A stretch of 62,000 nt of DNA from Acanthaster planci (taxonomy: Eukaryota > Echinodermata > Asteroidea > Valvatida > Acanthasteridae). The stretch is from NCBI RefSeq assembly GCF_001949145.1, contig NW_019091355.1, positions 494,083-556,082 on the forward strand. Reading direction: 5' to 3'. The position numbers and the translations under genes were made by a program. The notes beneath the pieces are model-generated. The model did no database searches, was not told the origin of the DNA, and saw only the letters and a list, made by a program, of their open reading frames with translations. Positions 34,311 through 46,331 of the stretch are shown one piece after another (the first letter of the stretch is position 1; each line of letters opens with the position of its first letter).

Positions 34311-36815
34311 TGTTATCAGATTGCTCAAACGCTTCTCTGACTTTGAGGGCGCTCTAGATTTTCATCTTGAAAACCTCATTATGAGTTGATTTTAAGGATG
34401 ATTCTTCTTATATCGGGAAAGGGAGATGGGGTGTTGCACAGTCGTATTGAGAGCAGCCAAAGTTTTGACACTTTCCTCCCCTCCCCCCGCCTTATGAAAA
34501 TTTCTTTCAGAAATCTAGCGTTTAATAATTTAAACTTTTTAGTTCATTATTTGTAATTCCATTACTGCTGAGTTGCTGAAGCTGCCTATGGATTGTCTGC
34601 GTTTTTGCGGGTCGCACAAGAAAATATTAGACCTTCAAATTATCCCATGTTAACTGAGGTACTTTGCCGACGAACGTTCATCGTAATTGCGCTTATCATA
34701 TCACGCTCGCGCTCGCGTCCATGGCACGGCGCGGTGGGGTTCGTGCTCTCGCCGACACTATGAAAATATTGTTGCTCGGTGGTCCGGCGAGGCTAGCGGC
34801 AGAGGCAACCCGTGGATCAGGCGACTTGACCTCGGGGTCGCAACTACGGAGGGCGCGGTTGTGATAACAAGAATCCCTTCTAGCGGGACATTGTCGGTGT
34901 GTTTGTTGCCAGAGAAAAGCCGGAGCAGTGAACCTTGGGGCCAAAAATTAAGGCCAGGGATGTAAGGCTGAAATGATGAGTGGACTTTGCTTGAAATTCC
35001 CTTGAACCATGGTAAAACGCGGGTCTTAAATCCTGGTGTCTCTAGACAAAATATCCGGGTTGACTAGATTCGTGCACCACGTGCCATTTTATCTGTGTTT
35101 CTACATGGTCTCTAAGACCATGAAGGTAAGAAAGGCTTCCATGCTAAGTTTCATTTTAATTGGTAATCTGAAAACTAGGTTCATTTGTGTTATACTGTAG
35201 AGACTTTTCAAATGATCGGCCAGCATCATACGAGACATCTCTAAACATAATGTGGGGATTTACCACAGTTACCCCCTCTTATCTCGTCCACCTTCAGCCA
35301 CGACGGTGGTGATCGTTATAATCCTAAACCAATTAATATACATTTATCCCCTCCACACCCATAAGTCGCGCCCAAGATACAGTGCAACCGTCCTTTCACC
35401 ACTGACATCTTTGGAAATCCCCCTTATTAAGTACAAAGAACTCAAGACTTTAAATGTAACTGCTTTAATTGACTGAGTAATCGCCAATTATGCGGTCAGC
35501 GACTGCAAATTATGACCTGAGGTCACGGTTTTGTCAGAACAACACCAGTAGAAACAAGGGAAACAAGAAACAATCATTCTGGTCGACGAGGACAGGGAAT
35601 GGATCGTTCCTGTCGAAACGTGACGCATAGCGACACGGTCACGTCGCGACACGATTGCTGGCTCTGTACTCATACTGAAAACATTCAACAGGCAGTAATT
35701 TTCTCCTTTCAAGCTTGAGTCCATGATCAACGTCTACCCTGTCATACCACGCACTGTACTGACTCATGCATCATGCTCTTAAAACATCCGATCAAAACTC
35801 ACTGAAACTGATAGGCTTAGAGTTCTAGGTATGTCAAATTATCAAAATAGTTAAAGTTCTGTTTTTTTTTGTAAATTGTCCAGACACGCATAATTTGACG
35901 TTCATCTTTGCATGCTAAACCAAGTGCCACACATTTCATCCACGTGCAAAAAGAATTGAATAGGCCTATATTTAAACTATGACCATTTTTAAATATGTGC
36001 CAAAAGTAAAGAAATAAGATTTATTATCGGTTCATATGGATACCGAAAATCTAAGTTCACAAACCAATAATTAGAGGCATTGACCGAAAAATTAAGCATG
36101 ACTCGAACCGAGTTCGTATTTTATTGACACTGGACAGCTCAGTGGCACGTGAATGAGTACTATCAATGACAGAAGCCGAGCAAGGAGCTGTTTTGCTGGT
36201 CCACATCAATGGGTAAAAGAGCCCCTTCCCCGCAGAAAAAAAAACGCCAGGGAATATCGAGGAGTTTGTCTAGAGAGAATTCTTGAGATTGCTGAAGATA
36301 AAGAAAGGGGGGAAAGGATCGAAAGTTGTAAAGAAGTAGCTTCAGACAGGAAGAACACAAGTAACCAAGAGAAAATAATGGCACTAAAAAGCAATCAAAA
36401 CTATACTTTTTCTCACCAAAATACCAGTTTAGAGAAGATGGTAGTCCAGCTTCAGATTCATACAGGCGTACATATTTGCCCTCGTTTTCTCACCAGGCGA
36501 TGACAGATTCCGGCGGCCTCTGACATCCTTAGGATAATAATCAGATGGATCAGTTCATTCCAAGTCCTGGCGCGGCAAAATGACTCGGTAATTGCTGGGC
36601 GTGCTGTCCTGAGGTCACGGGAGCTGTACTCGTTCGCTTCTGTCTGTCAGAGCCCCAAGCGAAATACGGGAAGGGGTTGCACCAACCTTCTCCAGAAACT
36701 CATTTTCCAGCTGTTTTTATGTGCCAGTTTTGTGCACGATTATTTTTGCGCTCAAAAGTCACGAACGCTGTTTTCCAAGCATGTAACGATTGCTAATCCA
36801 GCGGCCGGTTTTCGT

Positions 36816-36828
36816 CAATAGAGGGCGC
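36816..36828 (+). promoter_or_regulatory. CTCF-like motif, plus orientation
   Basis: CAATAGAGGGCGC, identical to the minus-strand site at 31346-31358 and about 5.5 kb from it; the pair is divergent in orientation. Assignment rests on motif resemblance only. Confidence 0.3.
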
Positions 36829-39800
36829 TCAAAATTATTCGAAGAGACAAACGTCTTACGTGAGTTGCAAAGGCTTTAAGAAGGTACAGAAGAGCTATAG
36901 ACAATAATAAACTGAGGGGATAATGATTGTGCCAAGTGCCCCGTAACGGGCAGGAAATCAAGCCAACTCTTGCCATTAACTTCAGTAAACGACTTAGAAA
37001 GTTTAGAATTCTTCCTGTCATGATGAAGTTTATTCCTGGGGAGGTTCTGGAGACGAACCAAGCCATGACTCAGAGGCCACAGATCTCGTAGTCATTGTTT
37101 TCCGTACCATCAATATGACTGGGGGTCCAAAAAATCACCGAGCAACATTTTGCATAGGGCAAGGGGTGAAGGGTTGAAAGGTCGGAGTTTGGGATGAGCA
37201 GAGAGAACAATCTCTTTGGTCCGGACATCTGTGGTCGAGACTAGACTTTGTATATTTTTGTTGTCTTTCGAAGTATGGGCCTATTCCATAATACGACTTC
37301 CGTTGTTGAAGGAACAGAAATCAACGTAGTTTGGGAGAATCTCGATTTCAGTTTAATTTGAACGAAAAGCATAGCACTAAAAAGTCGACAGAGCGTATAC
37401 TTCCAGGGATCCTGAACAATTCTTACTTTACGCACAGGACCTGTCATTCTAATTAGCTTCAGCTACGCGTACACCCCCATTGCTCTGTATCCTCCACTCT
37501 GATATATCGCACCTCGGATTCACCCGGCGGGTCACAGGATGCTTATGGTCATGGCCTGGGACTCAGGAGAGATCATCGCTTCGAAAGGATGACCTCTGTG
37601 AAATGTAATTGATGACTGTTTGCTATAATAGGCCGGAAGATTTCGAATGACTATCAGCCACGGGGTTGCTTTGATTTTTCTGTCGTGGGGGTGATGTACA
37701 TTGTATATAGTCGCTCCTTCCTCGGGCCAGAGATATGAGGGACACATGGGCACTGTTCTTGTCCCAGATGGTCCGAGGCACTGTTAGGAGTTTGGGTGGG
37801 AAAAGACGTGAATTCTCGACTGTTTTAATTCATGATTACACGGTTACTTGACGTATTCAGAATTTATGCAAGGGGACATTGTTTAGGGAAATGCCTGTCT
37901 AATTGCCGGTAACATTCTCCTTGAGGGAAGTTCTCGACCGTGATTTTGCTTTCGTGAGTAAACTAAAGCAGGGTGCGTTAATTCACAAAAATCCTGAAAT
38001 ATCGAAGTTGTCATCGAAATCATTCAATATTAGGAAGAAAGGTCTGTCATCCCTTGTAAATGGTGAATGCGCAGTTTTGTTTCTGTGGTATAACAATATG
38101 CATATTATAATGAATATTAAGCTTGCACTTCAGGTGTATGCTGGATGTTGGCATGCACATTGCTGATAGAATGACCCAGAGCTTCAGTAAATCTCATGCA
38201 TCATGACTTGTACCCCTGGATTAAAGACTGTTGACAGCCCACTGTTTTACTATGATCTACCCAAATCTATAAGTGGACTTCGTTATCAGTCTTACGATCC
38301 CTAGAGAGAAGTTATCTATCGGCGACAAAGGCAGGGATTTGGACGGGTGTGAACAGGGATGGCCTTTCTCTCATGAAAGAGAGATTTGTGGGTTTAATTT
38401 GGCTGTTGGCTAGATCGTGAACTTTACTTCAAAATGACACAGCACACACAAGCTACATGGTACAAGTAAATGAACAGAAGACTTCTCACAAGACAAAGGG
38501 CAAGGGGGCTGTGTCTAAGCTTAGAAGATCTCGAGGCTCAGGAAGAATTCACAAAAATGACAGATGAGACACTTGATGCTTTCTTTCCAACGGAAGGAGG
38601 TTTATCCCAGTAAGACAGAACCACCCTTTTTCAAGTAGCCATGTCTAGATCATGAAAGTCACTAAGTATCGTATAACGTATTGTTCAACTGGTGAATATA
38701 TTATACTTCAAGAACAAAACAATAATCTACACAAGCCTTACGATCCTGTCCCGGTTTCCAAAATAGGGGCGGGGTTGCAGAACCAGAGGGTGGTCTCAAA
38801 GGCTTTAAGGAAAGCCTACAAGACAGACTATAATCTGCTTCCGAACCCGAATGGTAAATATTAAGAGCGTATATTCATTGCATTCTTCAACCCCATGATT
38901 ACCGGTACTCTTGAAAATATTAAAATATTTTCATGGAGAAAAACGACAGGCCGCTTTGTTCTCTTCTCGATCCGGATCGGCACCCTTTGAAAATTCTGCC
39001 AAATGTTGGTGGCTAACATGCGCCATGTTTGAATCCTGAACTTTTACCTGAGTGTACCCTGTGAAGTTATTCGCTCAGCTCCATTGCCTCACAATGAAGT
39101 TGAAGTTCTGTTGGAAGTTGAGTTAGCTCTACACGATTACCCATTTCAGGTCTCGCGACCAGCATAAACGTTTAATGTGCTGGGTCCTACTCCATGCTAG
39201 TATAAGAACCGAGATGCTTACCGGATACCATCAATAAAGCATATGCAATCGGGCGTAATCCCCACTCCACCAAAGGTAACCCGTGAGGAGGAGTTCGTTA
39301 TCAATTACTGTGACTAGTAAAGAAAGGATGGTCTAAAGGGGGCATTGTAGAATTTCCTTCCGGGATTACTGGTACATGTAGTTCTATAAATTCTAAGTAC
39401 TTCCGCTTTACATACACCGTCCCCGCCTGATGAGAACTCACCACCATTCCCACTTCCTTCACGAAATAATTACAATTTATTATAGGACATAACGGCGTTA
39501 GCTATATGTTTTAGGTCAAGGATTCGTGAGTGATAAATCTTCCTGACATTCTCAAAGAGCCTCCCTTTAAGACTTTTTCCAAGCCCACTGGAAGGATTTT
39601 CCTTTTTACCAAAGATCCTTGCGATTCACGACTGACGGTTGTCTTTAAACACCAATTGTGGCAGACCTTGAGCGCTCCATGATGCAAGGAGAAAATTGTG
39701 CAACTTGAAGCCCGAGTATTATTGCTCGCCCGTGGGAAATCGTTTGGCACAACCATTAGATAGAGGTATTGCGATATTTGGACTTCGGTGTTGTTTGTTA

Positions 39801-41582
39801 GGGGTGCATTTTGTACGTGACCGTCAAACAACGGATGTTCTGAATCGAAAATAGACGGGAAGAGTGGATAAACGTTGACCACAAAACCGAAACAAGAACA
39901 ACGCCAACCACAGAAAAGTGCACAGTGTAGACAAGTCTATTGTGCGGTTTTGAAGAAAAGTCCTTTTTTGCGGCTGAGATAATTGTCGCTAATGACCATA
40001 AGAGTGTTGTGAAAATGTTATGGTTGCATAGAATTTAATGCTTGGTGTTGGAAGTACTGTTTTCTGGATTTATGATCATGGCTGGTGCGGCTTGTTGAAG
40101 GTAGCCGTCAAACTTATGGTGGTAAATAAAGCGGGCCTATACTGTATACAAAAAATTCCGCAATTATCGCTGAAACCTTGTACTCGGATGGTTGTGATCA
40201 TGTCATTGATCTTGATAGTGATTCTGAGGATGGTAGTGGTGTGGTGGTAGAGATCACAATGGTATAAAGGAATATGAAAGGAATATCTTATAGGGATGGA
40301 TCCTGCAGCGCTAACAATCAATGATTTTTTATTGATTGTAAAAACTTGAAGAGGAAATTAACCCCCCTCTCTCTTCCAAAATAGCATTTTTTCTTAAAAA
40401 TATAAAGGCTTCAGCTGTTTGCCTTTTTAGATTAGAAGAAAATATACAGATGCTCGCTCGGTAGAAGAACAAGAGTTTCCCGTTCCAAATTCCACATGCT
40501 TTGGTTTTCAAGCCCACATCGACGTCCTTACAAGAGCCAACAAGTTTGGTGTTTTCATACATCTCCCATTATAGCCCAATTGGGCGTCTGGTGTTACCAT
40601 AGAGGAATGGTGGAACACACTAGCCCGATCATGGTCATGACACCTTCAACTATGGAGGAAGGCATCAACAAGCAGCGAAGCACAATCTAGATGCAGGCAA
40701 CCACCCAGTGAACTTGATAATTTGTGTATATTATTTTAGAAGAAGGGGCGAACCCTCTGCTATGGCTGGAATGCCGAGGCACCGCGATAGTTTATAAACA
40801 ATTCCTTTACAATAGGGTTAATCCGTTGAAAAGTTCGCAGTGTGCCTGAAATCGGTCAGTGCGACGGGCCACGGCATTCAACTGACCGCATCGCCAGACC
40901 GCCCCCAAAGATGCTACTATGCAGACTGACCCACTTGTAAATGACTGTTCTTCTCTTCATCAGGAATTGAGCTGGCTGTTTTGATTTAGATATGTATCTG
41001 CCATCTCAGGACAGTAAAATAGCTTAGCGGTTTTCACAGCCAGGTTTAGTGTTCTGGAACTCAAAAAAACCACACGTAGTGGTTAGCACCGCACTGAGCG
41101 ACTCTGCATCTGAGCTGTGCGAGTGCAGAAAAAGTTTGACAGGTACAAAAAGACGCGTCACCACGTCACTTCGTACTTGTTAATCCGCCATCGGTGACTG
41201 GGCGTCAATTTCCTCCGATTTTATTTAATTTGTGACATCCTTCCAAAACTGTGCAGCCTATGTGAATGTTCTGTCTAAGTAGGATGTCTCTGGGGTGCGC
41301 AGTTTCCCCCCACCCCGGTGCCATTCAGGCTATGTAGTTCCACGAGGGCGGATGAATATACGGTGGTGAGACCTCTAGTCCGTAGTGCGTGTGTGCAAGC
41401 TATCAATGGAGATTAGTTCGTGCAGCCGGCTCGTGGAGTTCGCGTCGTCGGATATCAACACACGCACGTGGCTTACATCACGCGATTAGCACAGCTTCAA
41501 AAATCTCAATTTCCACTGTGAAAACGACAGGAGAAGATGCTGTCTTTGCCTCAGGATTAGTGCTAGGGATCTGAGATCGGCC

Positions 41583-43961
41583 ATGGATAGCGAAAAGACT
41601 TCAGTTGATCCGGCGAGGGGAGCTCGAAAATATCCGTGGGCTACGATAGTATGGGGACTGGCAGTGACTATTTTCAGCGTTGGGTCTGTACTTTGCTTTT
41701 TTGTGTTAAACCAGAGGATTTCATACGTGGAGCTCGAATTATCGAGGTTACATAGCCTCCAAGAGGACACATTACGCGACCAGGTGCAAAGTTATGTCGA
41801 GACGGAAGTTAACAGATTGATGGAGCAAGTAAGTATTACTTCATTTTCAGCAGATGGGGTTAAAGGTGGAGTGCTGTTTACGTACACGGCGTGCCCACAC
41901 ATCGTGGTTTGGCCGACCGTGACCGGTATTTCTTAACAGGGCTTACACGGTAGCTGTCCGCTGGCCTTCCATGGCGATTCTCGGGGCATTCACCGCATCA
42001 TCCTGGCGGTGTTTTTGCATAGCCCAGATCGATTTTAGTCCCGTTGTATGACCCTTATTTATCCTGTCTACCGGAAAAGTCTTTCTCTTAATATAAAAGT
42101 GAGACCTGAAAAGCTTCTTCTCTGTTCTTTTTGAAGCCGTGTGCTAATGCCTCCGTTAAGCAGAGAATCTCTTTTAGTGACGCCGGCACAATGAAGGTTT
42201 TGTGTGTCACCTCCATTCAACCATGATTCAACCCGGTGCTAAACTTTGCCATTCATGGCTACCTGGGCCTCTATTGTACGCGAAGTGTGTATGTTTCACT
42301 TGTTTGATAAAGTTACATAATCACTCCAGCTGATATTGCGCAGAGTAACCGCCGTACGTCGTCCCCAAAGGACGCTGTCGTGAATTTCCGCACATAAAAG
42401 TGATTCACCTTTCATTCAAGGTTACAACTTGCTCACTTTACCCTGATTATTGTACATGTGTATACATATTTAATGGATGGGTGTGTTGTAACATGGAACT
42501 ATTTACATGTACTTGTACATACATGTACAGTTGTATTTAAATGTCAGAACATCAAAATCAAAAGTTATCAAACTAAGGTCTATAACTTGATGCCTACTGC
42601 TGTGCTTACAAACTTATTAGCAAAAATCAGATGGAAATTTTCCGAGCCACATTTATGTAGTATATTATAATTATAACAGTGCCAGTTTTTAATGCTTTGC
42701 CAACTTTAAGCAGAAAAAAGTTAAAAAAAATTTAAGTTACAGAAAAGAAAAACAATGCTTCAGGTTTGTGTTATTTCATGTTGAGTTTATGATAAACAGG
42801 GATATTAATTTAATTGGCCTGACATGCAGATAAAGACATGATGGAGCATTGGTTGAGTACAGACTTACAGGGTTAGTGGGTTGTTGTTACATGGTACCTG
42901 TGGGGCCCGGTAGACCCAACAACGAAGGAGCCAAGAGAAGGGATGGAAAAGTCAGTTCTAATCAGGTGAAGTTCGCAAGGGCACAGTAGAGGTAGCTTGG
43001 TTACCTACTGGGCAGGAGCTAAGAACAGTTTAAAGGGATCATACATGGCAGTAACATTATTGATGGATACATATACACTGTATCTCCACCCCCGAGTTTT
43101 TTTTCTCTCAAAGATTTAAGTTGAGTCCCTTCATGGTGCTTTTTCAGAACCTCCCAAAAAGAACCTTCCAGTAGAAAACTGCTTCATGATCAAAGTGTGC
43201 TGAAAGACACAGCTCACCCATCAGTTCTGTCCTCTTAAACATCCTTTCAAAAATTCAGTAGATATATCTTTCCATATTGTCACTGCGAACCGTCCAGTTT
43301 CTGACAAATTTGTGAAAAAAAAGGCCTTACATATAAGTTATGTAGGCCTATGCAGCAGTAACATAGGTATTTCCATTCAAAAAATTTGTTGCAGATGATT
43401 TTGAAATTAAGGTCTTTTGAAGCAAATAGCTTCGGGCTCAACAGCTGAATGAGAAGTTCATTATAAATTAAATTGACGTTGAGAAAGCACTACCAAATGT
43501 TCACCTGGGACCATTTTTTGAAGTTTCTTTCTGGGGGGTGTAAAAAAGGCCAACAAACTCATCGTCCACCATGTCTATGGGATGGAAGTGCCTAGAGAAG
43601 TAGGGTTTACTCTTGTGTTTTACTCTTTACAAGTTTTTGTAGAAACTGACTTGTCATACTGACCAGATGAAGATTATATAGAATGGACTGCAATTGAACT
43701 TTGGGAGAAAAATAGTTTCCTGGATTATCCACATGGCAGTTTTGCCTGTGGAAAGGTTTTGCTTACATGTACATCTTTGGAATTGCATCTTCTTCTAGAA
43801 AAGTCATTCTCTCCAAGCTGGCTCTTTAAAATCTAACCTTTAAATTATTTTTCCCCTAATGAGTTGCTCTGATTCAATTGTTACACCCCCCCTACAGAAA
43901 GTCAATTCCCACATGGAGAGAAGAGTTGAGCGTAGCTTGGGCGATTGCCAGTGTCCGCCGG
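41583..43961 (+). CDS. Transmembrane collagen-like protein, first two exons (3' part missing)
   Basis: Exon 1 is 41583-41828 (82 aa; ATG in strong context gccATGG, GT donor gtaagt); exon 2 is 43898-43961 (21 codons plus one base, acceptor ctacag, donor gtaagt). The short basic cytosolic head (R-G-A-R-K) is followed by a membrane span at residues 19-42, then a coiled-coil-like stretch (S-Y-V-E-L-E-L-S-R-L-H...) and D-C-Q-C-P-P-G (98-104), where a Gly-X-Y collagen domain would begin. This order matches type II membrane collagens (XIII/XXIII/XXV), and partly gliomedin or ectodysplasin. R-V-E-R at 91-94 fits a minimal furin site that could release the ectodomain. No Gly-X-Y exon was found downstream to the window end, so the collagen call rests on architecture. 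Confidence 0.7.
41829..43897 (+). other. Intron 1 of the collagen-like gene
   Basis: A phase-0 intron of 2069 bases with donor gtaagt and acceptor ccccctacag. It contains several TACATGTA-type sites near 42500 and no recognised element. Confidence 0.65.
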
Positions 43962-46318
43962 GTAAGTCTGTCCATATCCACTGTTCAGTATTTGTGTTAT
44001 GATTAGTTCTTGACCTGGGTCACAACCTGGGGTCCGCTAACGAGATTGCATGCTTGTCCGACATGGTCCAAATATTGACGTTGCAATTATGGCAGTTATG
44101 ACAGAATATAAATTTCACTTTCAAGTTTCAAGTAGAATTTTCTTTCAGTCTTTCAAGTTTTCATTGGCTTTGCTTTACTTAACTCTTGAGCAGCCCACAG
44201 TTTATGTTAGAGTCCACAACAGCCTCCAAGTCATGCTTGTTTCAGTGTTCAGTGTGGTAAACTTGTAAGCCAACTTAATTGGTGAGGGTTTGCTTCATGT
44301 GCAATCTGTTTAAGAACTTTGAATTTTAGCTATTCAAACATTGATAGCTTGTGTACTAACTACTGATTAATATTTACCAGTTCAGTCTGTTGCAGGTGCA
44401 CTGGTTCTTGAGTTGTACATGTACATCCAACTAAGTTTTTTTTTATAAGTCTAATTTCCCAGCTCAGATTACTCAGTATTTAAAGTACAAGAAACCTTGG
44501 GCTAAAGTTCAGAAAAGTTCAGTCCAAGTTCCCTACGTGACAAATGTTGTTCCAAACTTCTAATTTGTCGTATGATTTGATTGGTGATTCATGTAACTTT
44601 CGTCTGGATGACTTCACTTTAGTCTGTGGTTGACATGTAATGATGTGTCCTTAGCGTCTGCAGACGTAGGATTTAAGTGGCTCATGGAAATTTACTTCCG
44701 CAACCAACGATAGATTAAATGGCTGTCTTCCAATGGTAACAAAGTATGACTTACTGGATTAGACCCTGGCTTTAATGGTCAGACATGGTTAGATAGACAC
44801 AAGAATGACCAAATGAACATGTAGGCCTATGTAGGCCCAAGCATTGATCTTGCTTAAAATGTCTTTAGGTTCTGTATAACTTTAGGATAAAATCCCATCG
44901 TGCCCAGTTATGCCTTAAACCCCCCTCGTCTGGAGTTCTTCTCAAAGCTTGGCTGTGTCTGCAACTTTGGTATCTCTGGCTCTAGAGTCATCTGTAGGCT
45001 GTTAGTGCCTGGACCAAATGAAAAGACATCCCTCTGTGCCTTCCCTTCATACAGTCTGATATTGCTGTCATAAAACATCAACAAGGTGGAGCAGAAATAT
45101 GAAAGAAAATCGAAGACATATTAAAGCAGTTGAAACTCAAGTGGCAGAAGGGGGACAAGTTAACAAAGGACTTTCGCTCGGTCTGACAACAGAGACAGGA
45201 CACAAGTCTGACTGAAATCTAACATTCTGTGCAGTGCCCCTACCAGATACACTAGGTAGGGGTTGAGGTAATGCCTTATTAAGCATTTAGGGTGCTGTTT
45301 ATCAGTGATATTAAATTTACCACTTCTAAAAGTTTCTTCTTTGATACTGAATACATTTCCCTGCTTGTAAAGCCTGAAATGACTCTCTCTAATGCAGTAC
45401 CACAAGTTCTATTAAGTGGATTGAACTTATTTACCCCAAAGATGTATTGCACTTGCAGCAAGTTCAAAACTTGTTTCACTGACCCTCAACTTGAACCCTA
45501 ATAGATAAAAATCAGCCGAATTACAGTGGCATAGATCGCATTAAGCCGGTATGCAGCGAACCGGTTCCCTGCCACCCTTTTTGGCCAATAAGAACAGTCG
45601 CTGTGACGTTGACAACTTTGGACAGTCCCTGGTGTGTCAACTAGTTCATTAATTGACGGTGACGGGTGCAAACAGGGGAGGATTTGACATCGGCTAACTT
45701 TTGAGGTCACTGGTGCTGAAAATAGATGGAGAATCACTTCAAAGAGGTCAAATTTAGTCTAAGAACAAGCACTTGCGAATGCTAAGAGTTTAAAGTTAAA
45801 TGAAATTATCTTCAGGCAATTTCAGAATTGATGGCAGAGAGTAGGCCTATTCAAAGCATACAAAGAGTATTACATGAGACTGTGAACAGTCCTAACAGTC
45901 TTGTCTGGCATACAATGTACCTATTACAAGATGTACATGTACATACCACCATGTTATGAGTACCAGTTTAAATGCTGTAAGTATGCAGCTAGAGCAGCAT
46001 GCAATACGTTTACACAATGTTGACTTGAATGTGAGTTGCACTGGGCATATTAGGCCAAAAAAAAGAATTTGTCTCTGGTCAGACTGATGTTCCGGAATTG
46101 ATGCGGCGCTGCAGGTTTTTTTGTTTTCCTCCAGGATTGGATTGTACAGACAATTGCAGATACACGTTGTCGAGTCATGGCACTAGACCAGCTTTAGTAT
46201 CAGCTGACACCAATTTCATATCCATAGTCTGCTACCCCATTGTTCAATATCAATCTCATCGGGATCTATCACCTGAGTAAAAGATAGAGCTGCCTGCAAA
46301 AATGTTGAGGCAGTGCGG

Positions 46319-46331
46319 CAATAGAGGGCAC
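46319..46331 (+). promoter_or_regulatory. CTCF-like motif variant
   Basis: CAATAGAGGGCAC, one base different from the 13-mers at 31346 and 36816. Same caution applies. Confidence 0.2.

Larger units (their letters stand above)
26905..41582. other. 14.7 kb intergenic region without recognised gene
   Basis: No open frame here resembles a known family or has convincing splice partners. The longest are 36153-36503 (+, 116 aa, Lys/Arg/Glu-rich) and 39511-39882 (-, 123 aa); neither shows a domain. Recognisable content: a tRNA-like element (30948-31140), a hAT-type end near 32568, an inverted-repeat element (33474-34310) and CTCF-like motifs at 31346 and 36816. The last 200 bases probably include the 5' UTR of the collagen-like gene. 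Confidence 0.5.

Noticed and set aside
39511-39882. 123-codon minus-strand open frame
   Set aside because: No recognisable domain, signal peptide or splice context; treated as chance.
41055-41125. A-box-like gtagtggttagcaccgc suggesting a tRNA gene
   Set aside because: No B box at the right distance and no cloverleaf, so at most a decayed fragment.
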